From Ahaetulla prasina (taxonomy: Eukaryota; Chordata; Lepidosauria; Squamata; Colubridae), in the NCBI RefSeq assembly GCF_028640845.1, contig NC_080539.1:304454016-304518015 (forward strand): a stretch of DNA of 64,000 nucleotides, read 5' to 3'. Below the pieces are notes generated by a model. It was not told the origin of the DNA. It did no database searches and saw nothing but the letters and a program-made list of their open reading frames with translations. Below, in pieces: positions 43,884-56,318 of the stretch. Position 1 is the first letter of the stretch; every line of letters starts with the position of its first letter. Made by a program: the position numbers and the translations under genes.

Positions 43884-44848
43884 CTACAGAACAAGAATTG
43901 CAAAAGTTGGGGAAAAAAACATGCATAGAGCCTGCAATTTGGGTTATTGAATATTGTATTTCCTTCTTCTGCAAAACCTGAAAGGTCACCTCTGAATCCT
44001 TAAGAAAATAACTCTTCTGACAGGATCTTAAATATGGGGTGTTTGGTGGGATGGAAGTCTTACTCTATGTAACTATGAGTTAATAGGAGTGATAATCTGC
44101 CAATATTATCCTGTAACCAGGAAATTCATGGCTCAAAAGTCACTAATGGGCAGCATGAAACAGGTTTAAATAATTGTAGTAGTTTCTAAATGACTGGAAG
44201 CCCACATTAATCTTGAATAGTATCTTCATGCATTCTGAAATAGTACAATGAGGCATGATCTTTTTAGTAGGTAAAATTTCTAAAGTTGCCCTGTACTTCC
44301 CCTGCATAAGAGCAAGATGAGGGTCAGCGAGGAAATTTTCCACCAAAACTGTGGCCCACGTTATTTTATCAGAAAAACTAAATCTAATATAAAAACTACT
44401 ATCAAGTCTCAGTCACATTTTAAATGAAAATATATTTTATTAAAATTGTTCATGACAGCACTGCAGAGTTACACCCATAATAGCCTTGCAATCTATAGTC
44501 ATATTTAATTAGTGTAGGTAACATATTTGCAGACTATTATTAGCTTTCCATGAAGTTAGTTTTTTTAAGGCTTACATAACATACACTCTAAAAAAAAATT
44601 GTACAGAAACTTTCTGAACAAATTGCATTTTTACTCCAATATTTCTTTCAGAAAAGCAGAAGTGCAGTCTAAAAATGAGAATTTGTAAGGAGCAGCAGCT
44701 ATCTTTGATCTGGTTTGAAAGTTCCTCCAATATATTTCAATGACTAGATGTACATCTTTTTCTAAAAACTATTCTGCTAAGGGAAAATAGGCTATTTTCT
44801 GTCAAAAATTTTCTAGCATATCCATTACAGCAACATGATTTAAATTTC
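43884..44848. other. Sequence 5' of exon A
   Basis: No exon found. AT-rich, presumed long 5' intron of MAPKBP1. Confidence 0.6.
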
Positions 44849-44976
44849 CATCCTTCCGAGGTTGGTAAAATGAGGACCCAGATTGTTGGGGGCAATATGC
44901 TGACTCTGTAAACTGCTTAGAGAGGGCTGTAAAACACTATGAAGTGGTATATAGGTCTAAGTGCTATTGCTATGTA
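44849..44976 (+). mobile_element. 3' half of tRNA-derived SINE
   Basis: TTCCGAGGTTGGTAAAATGA ... GGCAATATGCTGACTCTGTA ... AAGTGCTATTGCTATG. Same family as 16739-16980; the tRNA head is missing. Confidence 0.8.
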
Positions 44977-44979
44977 GAA

Positions 44980-45093
44980 CAGTGCTTTTCAAACTTGTCA
45001 GCTCAGGATGTATGGACTTCAACTCCCAGAATTCTGTAGCCAGCAATTCTGAGATCTGAAGTCCATACATCATGTCAGGTTTGAAAAATACTG
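44980..45093. mobile_element. Old palindromic hAT-type MITE
   Basis: Arms CAGTGCTTTTCAAACTTGTC and its rough complement (GTTTGAAAAATACTG), with ATGGACTTCAACTCCCAGAA in the left arm. Flanks ATGTAGAA / ATATAGGG match at 5 of 8; a diverged copy. Confidence 0.65.
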
Positions 45094-46517
45094 ATATAGG
45101 GTAATACAGAAACAAGGGCAGTTGTGGACACTTAAAATATCATAACTGACTCTCAGCTGAGTATTAGGAATCAGGACCGTGGCACCTGCACCAACAAGCA
45201 AACTCACCAAATAAAAATAAATATAGAGTTAAAATGAAAACATCCAAATTGTGAAACGGCCAAGTTTCAGTCTTCCCGTAGGAGCTTTCGTGCACTAAGG
45301 GGAAAGGCCATATGAAGCGTCTGCATTCTCATGCAAGAACTGGGTATCTAGCATCCAGGTAAAGTATTCATTTATTCTGAAGTATAGGCACCATCATGTG
45401 AAGATACATTAAAAGACTTCAATCAATCTGTTTTTGTCTGCTCACAGTTATTTGTGCAGCATTTTCTTGTCTTTCCCTAGGTTTTTAAACATTCTTTATG
45501 TTTATAAAATATACTTCTAGAAAGGGAACACAGATCTGAGTCTGACACACAAAAGGTGAATCAGCATTGTAAAAATACAATTTTGCTATAAGCTAGTGAA
45601 GAAAGTTCTCCTTAAGATGCCTATTGGCAACATCACAATCTAGCTTCTTTTATGGGCTCATTGATGCTTATCTGTATACAACTTTTTTATATTGAATAAC
45701 AGTCACAAGAGGCTTCTAGCCTTTCAATAGCTTCTATATGAAAGCTCAGGAAAGGACAAGAACAAGGCAATAAACTCTTTCAAATCACACATAATTAAAA
45801 TAAGTAGAACTCAAAAAGGTTGCATTTCCATCTTAGAGCTAAATTTAGCTTTAAGCAAAGGAATTGGACGTCAAAATCACAATTACACTGAATCTGACTC
45901 ACCCACCACAGCAATTCTAATAAACCGCTTCCTTCCAGCCTTATCTTCCTGACAGATTTCTTTTCCCCTTCTCATTGATTTCCCCCAAATCTGTGGTCTT
46001 ACAGGCATTCATTCTACTGCGGTTCAATCCTCCCTCACTAGCTCGATTTATTTAGTTTGGTTTGACAGTTTCCTTGCCTTAAGCACTATTTTATTGACCT
46101 TGGCCCTACCAAAGCTAAATGTTTTTCTGTGAATCTTTTCTCTAGAATCTTGTAGCAAAGCAGGAATAGTCAGACTGAGAAAAACTGACCTAGCAAAGGC
46201 AAGAGTAAGTAGACCATATAATAATAGTTTCTTCTGCTTCAGTAGATTGAGATCCTTCTTCCTGACTAGATTTCCAACAAAGAACAACAGACAAAAATAT
46301 AACGAGCTGCCATATTATTATTATTTTTCAAAATACTTTGTTGATGAAAGAGTTGTTCAGAACAGATGTTATTATCTGAGAAGTCTTGCAAGAATAAGAG
46401 GCTAGTTGACCTTGCCTGGGACTCTCTTCTTCTGAAACAGGGTATCAATCAGGTAGATCAATCAGATCTATCACACGCAACTCCAAAATGTGATGTTGCA
46501 TTTCCTCATTCAAGATA
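45094..46517. other. Unassigned sequence
   Basis: No repeat family, exon or credible ORF recognised. Confidence 0.6.
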
Positions 46518-46960
46518 AGTGTGCAATTTGGGAATTGTCCTAGACTCACAGCTACTATTCAAATAGATGGTAGCTGTGGCCAGGAGGGCCTTTGAATGGG
46601 TCCATGGTATATGCCAGTTGTGTCCTTTCCTCAACTGTGGGGCCCTTCAAATGGTTACTCATACCCTAGTAACCTCATGACTGGACTATTTCAATCAGTA
46701 CAAGGGAGCCTGCATGTGACTGACCATGCAAACCTCTTCTGTCATGGCCCTATCCTGTGGAACAGAATCCTGTGGAGATAATTATATCTGACTCCATTCC
46801 CATGCCTGAGGTTAGCGGATTTGTGAAGAACTATTTTTTATGCATGTTATTTATATGACTTTATCTGGGCAGTCATGTCTCTTTAAATAATGTGTTCTTT
46901 TAAAAACTTAAACTGCCCGGAATCTTTTTGGAATTGGGTGGCCTCAAAATCAATAGGTAG
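46518..46960 (+). mobile_element. Old L2-type LINE 3' region
   Basis: Broken frames resemble L2 C-terminal sequence (ILWNRILWR like the ALWNRLP block) and the 3' end AAACTGCCCGGAATCTTTTT GG, followed by AATCAATAGGTAGG. No open frame. Confidence 0.5.
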
Positions 46961-47118
46961 GTAAGTAGATAGGCAGGCAGACACAAAGGCAGACATATCT
47001 GCAACCCTCTTCTTAAGGTTGCAAAAACTTTGAATGAAACCTAATCTAATTCCAATGTAGGTAAGGTAAGGCAATCCTAAATAAATTACTTAATGTCCAA
47101 TATATATAGTATATGCAG

Positions 47119-47335
47119 CAGTGGTGAAATGCAAACGGTTCTATCTGGCTCAGGTGACCCGGTAGCGCTGGTGGTGAGAGGCCTCACCCACTCACTCAGT
47201 CGTCATCACATCCCATTTTTGACAACCTGTGCATGCACAGAAGGTTCTGTAAATGCGTAGAGGTTTCACAAGTGAGCGAAGCGAGCATGCGCATGCTCTC
47301 CCATTTGTGAACCAGTGGCGAAGGTAAGTGAATAT
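47119..47335. mobile_element. hAT-type MITE, right end lost
   Basis: Left end CAGTGGTGAAATGCAAACGG and internal GAACCAGTGGCGAAGGTAAG match the 100-356/41802 family. The right terminus is replaced by the LINE starting about 47331. Confidence 0.6.
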
Positions 47336-48173
47336 CACAATACTAGACAACACAGTATCAACAGTAGAAACCTTTAAATTTCTAGGTTCTATCATATCGC
47401 AAGATCTAAAATGGACAGCTAACATCAAAAACATCATCAAAAAAGGACAACAAAGAATGTTCTTTCTGTGCCAACTCAGGAAGCTCAAACTGCCCAAGGA
47501 GCTGCTGATTCAGTTCTACAGAGGAATTATTGAGTCTGTCATTTGCACCTCTATAATTGTCTGGTTCGGTTCTGCAACCCAACAAGAAAGACACAGACTT
47601 CAGAGGATAATTAGAACTGCAGAAAAAATAATTGCTACCAACCTGCCTTCCATTGAGGACCTGTATACTGCACGAATCAAGAAGAGGGCCGTGAAAATAT
47701 TTACAGATCCCTCACATCCTGGACATAAATTGCTTCAACTCCTACCCTCAAAACGATGCTATAGAGCACTGCACACTAGAACAACTAGACACAAGAACAG
47801 TTTTTCCCCCAAAAGCCATCACCCTGCTAAACAAATAATTCCCTCAACACTGTCAAACTATTTACTAAATCTGCACTACTATTAATCTTATCATCGTTCC
47901 CATCACCAATCTCTTTCCATTTATGACTGTATGACTGTAACTTGTTGCTGGCAATCCTTATGATTTATATTGATATATTGACCATCATTTGTGTTGTAAA
48001 TGTTGTACCTTGATGAACGTATCTTTTCTTTTATGTACACTGAGAGCATATGCACCAAGACAAATTCCTTGTGTGTCCAATCACACTTGGCCAATAAAAA
48101 AAATCTATTCTATTCTATTCTATTCTATTCTATTCTATTCTATTCTATTCTATTCTATTCTATTCTATTCTAT
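47331..48173 (+). mobile_element. CR1-type (snake L3-like) LINE 3' end with (TATTC)n tail
   Basis: Open frame to 47885 encodes the RT C-terminus: KFLGSIISQDLKW, RMFFLCQLRKLKLPKELLIQ, SIIVWFGSATQQERHRLQRI, DPSHPGHKLLQLLPSKR, TTRHKNSF. The 3' UTR ends CACACTTGGCCAATAAAAAA, then about 13 TATTC units (48110-48173). The 185-codon ORF makes it one of the younger LINE copies here. Confidence 0.9.
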
Positions 48174-48836
48174 TTGTTTCCTTCAATGCAAGATGGATAA
48201 GAGAGGAGGAAGGTATATACTCTGCCTTCCTCCTCTCACCATTACAAAATAAAGCATGGTACAACTTCAAGCTGCAGTGATTTATAGATATATTAATAAG
48301 AAAAATTTACTTGGTACAATTTATGCAATTTATTCTTCACTTGCACATTTCCTGATACTCAGCCCTTTGGTTACTGCCAACGTGCCAGTAAGCACAATTA
48401 ATAGCTGACATTTAAAAACACTTGAGAAGATACAGGGATTCATGGCACAAGCTGAATGGCACTTCCTCAATGAACTCAGTGAAACAAGCTCTATTTGTTA
48501 TATGAATGATAATGGAAAGGAAGCGAGCAGGAAATAACTGGGGATGTCACAAGATAAGAATAAAAGGCACAAATGCTTTATTGTCAGCAATGGACATTCC
48601 CAGTTTATTAAGAAAGATGGGAAACCCTTGAATCTAATATAGTGAACATTTGAGGAGGGATAACAAGACTAAGAAGTTTCAAGGAAATTAGAAAAAAGTC
48701 ATGCAGAGAGAATGGAAAACTCAAGGAATGTTACTCTAAGGCCCATGTCCTCAAGAAGAGATCTTATACCCTGGAGCTTCTGTATAAATTCCAGGATATC
48801 ACTGTTGATGGTGCGTCTAGACTCCAGAACAGTACA

Positions 48837-48905
48837 GGTAGTCCTCGACTCATGACTGCAATTGAATCTTCAATTTTGACTGTAAGTCCTGATGGTCGTA
48901 AAGAA
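48837..48905 (+). mobile_element. Tigger-like MITE, left arm only
   Basis: CAGGTAGTCCTCGACTCATG and TTGACTGTAAGTCCTGATGG match one end of the 3421-3808 family. Confidence 0.6.
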
Positions 48906-49192
48906 GGTCACCATGTCATTGTGCCCGAATTTATAATCTTTTTTTTCTAAGAGCCAGGTTTTTAAGATAAAGAAATTTTGGCAAAAAGATGGACTGTGCT
49001 TCAAGCAGTGAAAGTGTTTGGCTATACTTTGCAAATCCTCTGGCAATGTCACTAATGAAAGGGGGGAAATGAGAGTGGGCATTCTGTAGGAATATATGGT
49101 TGGATAGTACAAATGATACGGGAAGGGGAGAATCCTCAGCTCCTACCTTTCCTTCTATTTTCTCCCCAAAATGTAACTGTGTTCAGCTACGT

Positions 49193-49557
49193 CTGTGATG
49201 GTGAATTGGTGGCACACGGAGCCATATCGATGGGCACATGAGCTCAGCTTCCGGTTTGAAGTCAGCAAATGGGCCATTTCCAGCCTCTGGAGGGCCTCTG
49301 GGAGGGTGGGGAATGCCGTTTTTACCCTCCCCAGACTCCTAGAGAAACTCTGGAGCCTGGGGAGAGCAAAAAACGGCCTAACAGGCCCACCGGGCCATCG
49401 TGTGCCTAAAGCAAGGGGATCGCGGGGGGTCACATGCACTTGCGCAGGGGGTGGGGTGCATAGAATTATGGGTGTGGGCATGCATGTGTGTGACACACAC
49501 ACACTCCGCACTTCCCCCGCTTTTGGCATGTGATGGCAAAAAGGTAAGCCATCACTG
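49193..49557. mobile_element. hAT-type element, 365 bp
   Basis: Ends CTGTGATGGTGAATTGG and GGCAAAAAGGTAAGCCATCACTG (last 17 bases match the 28-kb copy). Flanks AGCTACGT / AACTAAGT match at 6 of 8. Confidence 0.8.
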
Positions 49558-49617
49558 AACTAAGTAGAACAACAAAAGGTAGGAGAGGCAATACAAGGTA
49601 AGTTAAGAGTCTACCAT

Positions 49618-49662
49618 TAATATGTTATATAATATGTTATATAATATGTTATATAATATAAG
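49618..49662. repeat. 17-bp AT tandem repeat
   Basis: ATATGTTATATA-type unit repeated three times. Confidence 0.9.
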
Positions 49663-49951
49663 TCTCCAGGACCAGATCAGTATATGTGAAAGGCTTGAAG
49701 AAACCTGGCAGTGTCTTCTTGGAGCACATTTCTGTCCTCTCTGAGAAATCATGAAGGACACACACATTGCTGGAGGACTGGAGAAGGGAAATGCAGTTCC
49801 TAGCTTCAACAAGGAGGAAAAAGAGGACCAGAGCAGTCAGCTGGATATCAGTATCAGAAAAATGGAATAGGTAATTAATATCTCCAGGTTGAAAGCTTCA
49901 AAGTGCTTCCATGTTAAAAGGATTTGCCAGTGACATCACCATTGGCTAGGG

Positions 49952-50293
49952 CCATGATGGAGAACCTATGGCATGTGTGTCAGAGGTGGCACGCAGAGCC
50001 CTCTCTGCTGGCACATGCGCCGTCACCCCAGGTAAGATCTCCATGGCGTTCCTTTCATAAGCTTTTGTTTCCCTGCACACAACGAAACAGAAGCTCATGA
50101 AAGAAAAAGATCTTACCTCTTGCTGGTGTTAGGATCCCCCGCCTCCCGCCAGCCAGCTAGTCTTTTGGTCTCTGCTGTGCATGCACGCATGTCCATGCCA
50201 GCGCATGTTTGCACATGTCCGCGTATGTTTCAGTTTGGCCATGCACACGCACACAGTTTGGGCACTCGGTGTCTAAAAGGTTCGCCATCACTG
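49952..50293. mobile_element. hAT-type element, 342 bp
   Basis: Ends CCATGATGGAGAACCTATGG and AAAAGGTTCGCCATCACTG. Flanks GGCTAGGG (49944-49951) and GCCTAGGG (50294-50301), 7 of 8. Internal GCACATGCGC words. Its right flank meets a Sauria SINE. Confidence 0.88.
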
Positions 50294-50304
50294 GCCTAGG
50301 GGAT

Positions 50305-50517
50305 GCCCAATTGGGGGCTCCTTTGGCATTCCCTGAAGTAGCCCATCGAAATAGTACCCATTTATCTACTTGTGGTCGCCCACTTTCGAACTGCTGCATC
50401 AGCAAGAGCTGGAGCTTGTGACAGGAGCTCACGCTACCCCATAGCAGCACCAGGTCTCAAATATGAGCCTGCCAATCATCAGCCCACCGTCCTAACCTTG
50501 TGAGCCACCGCCCTCCT
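50305..50517 (-). mobile_element. Sauria-type SINE, 3'-truncated
   Basis: Minus strand begins AGGGCGGTGGCTCACAAGGT (A box), with GCAGTTCGAAAGTGGGC (B-box region) and CAAGTAGATAAATGGGTACT. It stops near the hAT duplication, so its tail is missing. Confidence 0.75.
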
Positions 50518-50574
50518 ATAACAGATAATTGAACAGTCAAGAGCATTTAGTAAAGAATGCACTGCTTCACAGGA

Positions 50575-50856
50575 GCCAGCATGACTTTATCCTGAAGATG
50601 AAACTGAAATACTTTGGCCACCTAATGAGAAGGAAGGACTCACTGGAGAAGAGCTTAATGCTGGGAAAGATTGAGGGCAAAAGAAGAATGAGACGTCAGA
50701 GAACGAGGTGGCTGGATGGAGTCACTGAAGCAGTAAGCATGAGCTTAAATGGACTCCAGAGGATGGTAGAGAACAGGAAGGCTTGGAGGAATGTTATCCA
50801 TGGGGTCGCGATGGGTCGGACACGACTTCGCAACTAACAACAACAACAACAACAAA
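50575..50856 (+). mobile_element. Bov-B LINE 3' end
   Basis: Encodes KMKLKYFGHLMRRKDSLEKS, LMLGKIEGKRRMRRQRTRWL and VIHGVAMGRTRLRN, the C-terminus of Bov-B, then the ACAACAACAACAACA tail. An open frame of about 90 codons suggests a fairly recent copy. Confidence 0.92.
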
Positions 50857-51129
50857 ATCATATAAATCGATCTGGTCTCCTTTTTCTGATAAACTGGCCA
50901 GTTTAAATCATCAAAAGTATGTGGTATTTATATTATATCATAATTTCAATGACGCATTTGATTAACAGTCCCTTGAGATTCTAATAGATTTCAAAATATA
51001 GCAAAGATGGCAAAATATAGTCTGCATTATATCGCCATCAGATTTAGAGACAATTAATTTAACAATAACACCCAGGAAATATACATCAGCAGTTCCACAT
51101 GAGTCTGGAAAAAACTGTCAAGTAGAATA

Positions 51130-51295
51130 CTGAAACACTAGGCCTGAGTTGTTCAATATTGAATAAATGATTTGGATGAGGAATTAGAAAATACGATTAT
51201 TAAATCTGCAGATGACACAAAAATAGGGGGAATGATGAGTATTTTGGAAGGCAAGTATTGTGATTCAGAAGATCTGGATAAGATGTGGTGAGTAT
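51130..51295 (+). mobile_element. CR1 LINE internal fragment
   Basis: ATGATTTGGATGAGGAATTA and AAATCTGCAGATGACACAAA (relic of the CR1 FADDT catalytic box) are typical of CR1 RT. Short and frameshifted. Confidence 0.7.
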
Positions 51296-51830
51296 TATAA
51301 AAGTTGAGGTTTTCAGCTGTAGGTCAAACTATGCTCTCTTTTTTTCATCAAGGACTCTTGTTTTGTTCTTTAGCAAGAAATTGCAATTATATATGGTTTT
51401 CTGAATGATACAGTAAAATCTGCACAGTAAAAGACAGGAGAAATGGTTTCATGATCAATACAGGGATAAGCTAGCCAGTGTTAGGAAAACTGTTTTTATT
51501 CTAGAATCAATAACAACATTTTTCTCCCCATTGTACTGATGTTCATCAGCATAAATATTTGAAACCATCCAGTGTCTTTGCAAACAACTAACCCGTATGG
51601 GACAGCTATCCCTGTCAAGCTGATTAGAAGAAAATAAAACAACAAAATTCTTTCATTACAGATGAAATTTCTTATTACTCTTTTAAAAAAATAAAGATCT
51701 AAAATATTCCTAGGAGCAGCCTTTGGTATCAGCCAGGAACACATGACATTCAGGTTTTGCCCAAAACTAAAAAAAAATAAATAATCAAAACTCACCTTTC
51801 CTTAAGTCTTACACAACCTTTTTTCACCTA

Positions 51831-52290
51831 TTAACGTATTTGTACACCCTAGACACAGGATACCGCCCCAGTTGGAACGGGACTTTTCGCCTCGAACTTT
51901 TGGCGGTGCCTGTTTCTCTACCAGGGTTTCGCCTCCGTGTTATTATGCCTCAGCACTTTGGGCCACGGCCCCTCTGTCCCAGTCCCTTTGCTGCGGCCCA
52001 TTCGTCGCAGAACAGTACACGTCAGGCTTTTGGCCGCACAGGACAGTTCGAAGCCAATCGGTACAGGGGCTCGAGGGCTTTGGGTATAGAGCGGGAGCTG
52101 CAGTTCCGAGGGAGGCTCTGTCGGTTCAGAGCCTCCTGAGGTGGCCGAGAGCAAAGCGGGGGAGGGACCCAGCCACAAAAGACGGGGCTGGGCTGTAGAG
52201 GGAAAATTCCCAGAAAAGGGAAGGAGTTTACTAGGCCAAGGCTAAACAGCCTCAGGCGCTTATTAGAAGACGGAAGGGGTGGTGGTGGAA
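51831..52290. other. Unidentified GC-rich block
   Basis: About 450 bp of GC-rich, CpG-bearing sequence in AT-rich surroundings. Two overlapping plus-strand ORFs (99 and 108 codons) have no recognisable domain. The tail part (GGAGTTTACTAGGCCAAGGC ... CTTATTAGAAGACGG) looks repeat-like, but I do not recognise the family, and no terminal repeats or target duplication were found. Confidence 0.5.
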
Positions 52291-53477
52291 GCTCCCCTTA
52301 TGTAGGGAATGAATAAAATAGTAATGAAGGGAATAGTAATAAACTTATTATTCTAATATATGTTATGCTGCTATAACAGGTAAGCAAAAGAAGACGACAG
52401 GCAATTGCTTGCTGAGGCAAGATACTTCTAACTTTCTTAGGCATTCTAAGTATCTGGAAAAACTTAAGCATGGCAACGATGCATTGCAACTGTTGCTTGT
52501 CTTGAAACCTAAGGGTATATGGATGATTATTTTTTTTCAAATGTTAACATATCATATTCTGAAATATTTCACTAATGCCTATTACACTGAATGTGCCATT
52601 CATTAACTATTTTAATTAAGACCTGATGACTAAATCACATGGCTCTCTTTACATATCACAAACCTTATAAGCCATCATGGCTCATAAAATAGACTAAGCC
52701 CAAACCAAGGAAATCTATATTTTTGGCCTGGTAAACTCAGAAAGATTGGAGCTAAACCCCCTGCCCCCTGCCCGACTTCCACAATGTCAATATTTATCCA
52801 AAGTAGATTAGAGAAATACTTTATAGGTATTTAAAGAAATCCAGTATTTCAGAAGCTATGAAATAACCCTTCAAAGAGTTTTTCTAGAAATATTATTGTT
52901 AAGCACATCTTTAATCTCTGTCTCTCAAACTCTCCTCCTTCCCTGACGTTTACTCAGTCCTTGAGCAGCAAAGCTACATTAGGAAACAGTGGTTTGTTTT
53001 ATTCAACCATCACATCTCCTGCTTTGTAAGTAAACTTCCTTTTCCCATTCAAATGAAGCAGAAGCAAAAGGATTCCACTCCAGTTTGCTGTCAATAGATC
53101 CATTTTATTTGGAATTGGTCGTAGGCCATTCTTCCTCTTTGCTATAGTCCAGATTAGAACACTGGCCGTGTGTGATGCTTTCCTTGAGTGCAGAATAAAA
53201 TGTTATTCCAATGCCTGCATTCTTCCATGAATGAAATGGCTTCTATTGCCTCTGATTTATTTGGGAGGGAGGGAATCACAGAAGGAAGAGAACAAGGAAC
53301 TAATTGAAAAAAAGTAATTATAAAAAAATTAAATGCAATTTCTGTACCACAATTCAAAATCCAAAAAAGTCAATACTTCTTTTTAAAGATCTTTTGTCCA
53401 TTCAACAGACTTCAGACAAGATCTGTATCTCAGAAGAGGAACAATGCTGATAAAGGATTAGGAACTATGGGTGCTTT
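52291..53477. other. Unassigned AT-rich sequence
   Basis: Nothing recognised. Confidence 0.6.
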
Positions 53478-53696
53478 GGATGCCCCAAAGGTGCTTTTTT
53501 CAAGAGGCAACTGGACTTTCTGGTTTTTCTTTGAAGACATTTTGGTTCTCATCCAAGAAGCTTTTTCATCTTCAGAGCTGAAGAAGCTTCTTGGATGAGA
53601 AGCGAAATGTCTTCAAAGAAAAAAGTCCAGTTGCCTCTTGAAAAAAGCACCTTTGGGACAACCATGACCTGGATGACTGACAATCTCCATAGACAA
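53478..53696. repeat. Fold-back element (palindrome)
   Basis: CCCCAAAGGTGCTTTTTTCA and its complement TTGAAAAAAGCACCTTTGGG at the two sides; centre CTTCAGAGCTGAAG. Same family as 5177-5478, with the outer CATGACCTGGATGACTGA only on the right. Confidence 0.85.
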
Positions 53697-54699
53697 CCTC
53701 TTTGGATATATAGGCAATGTGAAAGGAATATCATAACGGCACATCACACCAAGTTAAAGATTTTTCTTAAATCCATTCCCCAAATCCAGTTATCCCATTC
53801 TGATTCTCATCCTTAACAAGCTGAAATAAAATGCCTTAAGATGTTATTGTCTGCCTGGCACTGCAAAAGGAGAGGGAATTTTAGACTCTGGGCTTCCCAG
53901 CAATTATTGGCTAGTAAGCTTCAGTTTAGTGGGTCACTTGTTGTGGATTATAGTTCCTCCTGTTTTAGAAAAACAAACTGAATTATGTTACTTTGTCATA
54001 TTTTAATCTTGGAAAAATGCAGTTATTACCTAGAGTCTTAACTGATAGGGATAATCCACAAATATTGTAATAAATAAGAAAATAAATGTGACATTATGAA
54101 AAGAACAAGTCATATTTATTGTACCCTTTTTCAAATGCCAGGGAAATCAATGCAAACCAAAATTTCCCAGCACTAGGAATATTGAGTCAGTGCAACGGAA
54201 TAATATTTTGAGTCATATATTGTTTTAAGACACAGCCATTGTGCAGAGGTAGTAAATTATGCTTTTCATTTTTAGATAAATGTGCCACATTTCCCTCAAA
54301 TTTTCAAGGTAATATGCTTTACAATCCCTCTTATTTTGTCCCACCTCCACCATACTCTAAAGTAAAATTCAGTACAATGTGCTTACACATTGACCAACAC
54401 TTCCTTCTCCAAAAAAGAAGGATTTATTTGCTTTGATATAAAATAATAACTATTCAGTAATGGGCAGAAAAGGCTGGTTTTATGTACTGCGGACATCAAA
54501 AAAATAAATTACTTCAAGGCATACCATTTTTAAGGTTTAACCAGAGATCTTTAACTTCAAAAACTGCATGCAATTTTATTTCTTGTCACTCTAACAAAGT
54601 GATAAAGGCATCTGCTTCAAATTAACTTTTTTTTTTTAAATATTTTGAGTATTACTGGAAAAATCTTTGGAAGGTTGGTTATTATTATCACTTCATTTT

Positions 54700-55600
54700 A
54701 TACATATGGTCCTTGGGTAATGGCCATTCATTCAGTGATCATTCACGCTTACAACCACCACCATTTTTTGGTCGCCATGATGTAAAAAAGGTGTTGAGAC
54801 TCTAGAAAGAGTGCAGAGAAGAGCAGCAAAGATGATTAGGGGACTAAAACATATAAAGAATGGTTGCTGGAACTGGGTATGTCTAGTCTGATAAAAAGAA
54901 AGACTAGGGGTGACATGATAGCAGTGTTCCAGTTTCTCAGGGTCTGCCACAAAGAAGAGGGAGTCAAACTATTCTCCACAGCACCTGAGGGTAGAACAGG
55001 AAGCAATGGGTGGAAACTAATCAAGGAGAGTAGCAACTTAGAATTAAGAAGAAATTTCCTTACAGTTAGAACAATTAATCAGTGGAACAACTTGCCTCCA
55101 GAAGTTGTGAATGTTCCAACACTGGAAATTTTAAAGAAGAGATTGGACAACCATTTGTCTGAAGTGCTGTAGGGTTTCCTGCCTAAGCGGGGGGTTGGAC
55201 TAGAAGACCTCCAAGATCCCTTCCAACTCTGTTATTCTATTCTATTCTATCCATTGAGCAAGTGGCTCTTACGACTTCTCCTTGATGTTTCAGTCACTAT
55301 AGCAACCCTGCAGTGATGTAGCAGCAATCTGGGCACTTGGCAACTGGCTTGGATTTCTGAGGAGTGCTTCATCCCTCATTCAGGTGATCATGGTTTGTGA
55401 TTTTCCCTGCTGGCTCCCCACAAGCAAAGTCAATGGGAAAACTAGCAGGAACTCAGAGATTGTGGGCACCTGAGAGCCTTGTTTTAATGACCAGTGGGGA
55501 TCCATTTAACAATGGTAACCAGGGACTTCCACCACTAAGCAGCACAGTCACCTGGCATTACACTTTACGATCATATTGCTTAATGACAGAAATCCCAATT
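54700..55600. mobile_element. Tigger-like element split by CR1
   Basis: The left part TATGGTCCTTGGGTAATGGC and the right part (CAAGCAAAGTCAATGGGAAA, TACGATCATATTGCTTAATG) share the words of the Tigger-like family. The CR1 at 54788-55248 lies between. Confidence 0.5.
54788..55248 (+). mobile_element. CR1 LINE 3' end with (TATTC)n tail
   Basis: From GTTGAGACTCTAGAAAGAGT through a frame encoding RNFLTVRTINQWNNLPPEVV and VPTLEILKKRLDNHL to GACCTCCAAGATCCCTTCCA and TTCTATTCTATTCTAT. Confidence 0.92.
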
Positions 55601-56226
55601 GCTATTATCATCATTAAACTAAAACTGCCTCTGAGTTGTCATTTTAGCATAAGCCGCCTTAAATAATCCCTAATGCTGCTTATTTCTAATTGCCTTTTAA
55701 AATATTTCCTTGCCTTTGAGTCAGAGCTGGACAACACATTCCCAGCTATTTAAAAAAAATACATCACAAGACAATCACAATTTAATGTCTCTGCTTGAAG
55801 CTGATTCCTTCCAAGCTGCCCACTTTTCGGCTCTCTAAGGCACAGGCAGGCCACAGTGATAATGTTTTGCTTGATTTTCAGCTGTATTAGATGCTTGCAC
55901 ATATTTAGAGTGACACCCAGTTTCATAGGGATAGCAATTTCGTAATACTGAAAAGCCTTATCTGAGAACATGCTGTGCACAGCATATAATTTGGCTAAGA
56001 GGTCATTTTTTCCATTTATCCAATGTTTTGGGTCCTGCCATTATGTAGTCATCTATGTGCCATAAAAAAATGAAGAGAGGAGACTCTGGAGAGAGAAACC
56101 TGCAGTTTCAAAGGGAATTTGTGAATACAGGAGGGAGGGAGGGAGGAAAGGAAAGAGAGGGGGGGAAAGAAAAGGGAAAGAGAGAGAGAAGGAGGGACAG
56201 AGAAAGGAAGGAAGGAGAAAAAGAAA

Positions 56227-56318
<92 letters not shown>

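Noticed and set aside
44461..44500. Minus-strand I-M-G-V-T-L-Q words resembling the N-terminal LGVTV motif
   Set aside because: Only three to four residues match; the flanking translation and splice borders do not fit.
47328..47885. 185-codon plus-strand ORF as a host gene
   Set aside because: It is the C-terminal RT region of a CR1-type LINE, followed by the LINE 3' UTR and microsatellite tail.
51840..52198. 99- and 108-codon ORFs in the GC-rich block as genes
   Set aside because: Overlapping frames, no domain, no conserved motif; kept only as an unidentified block.
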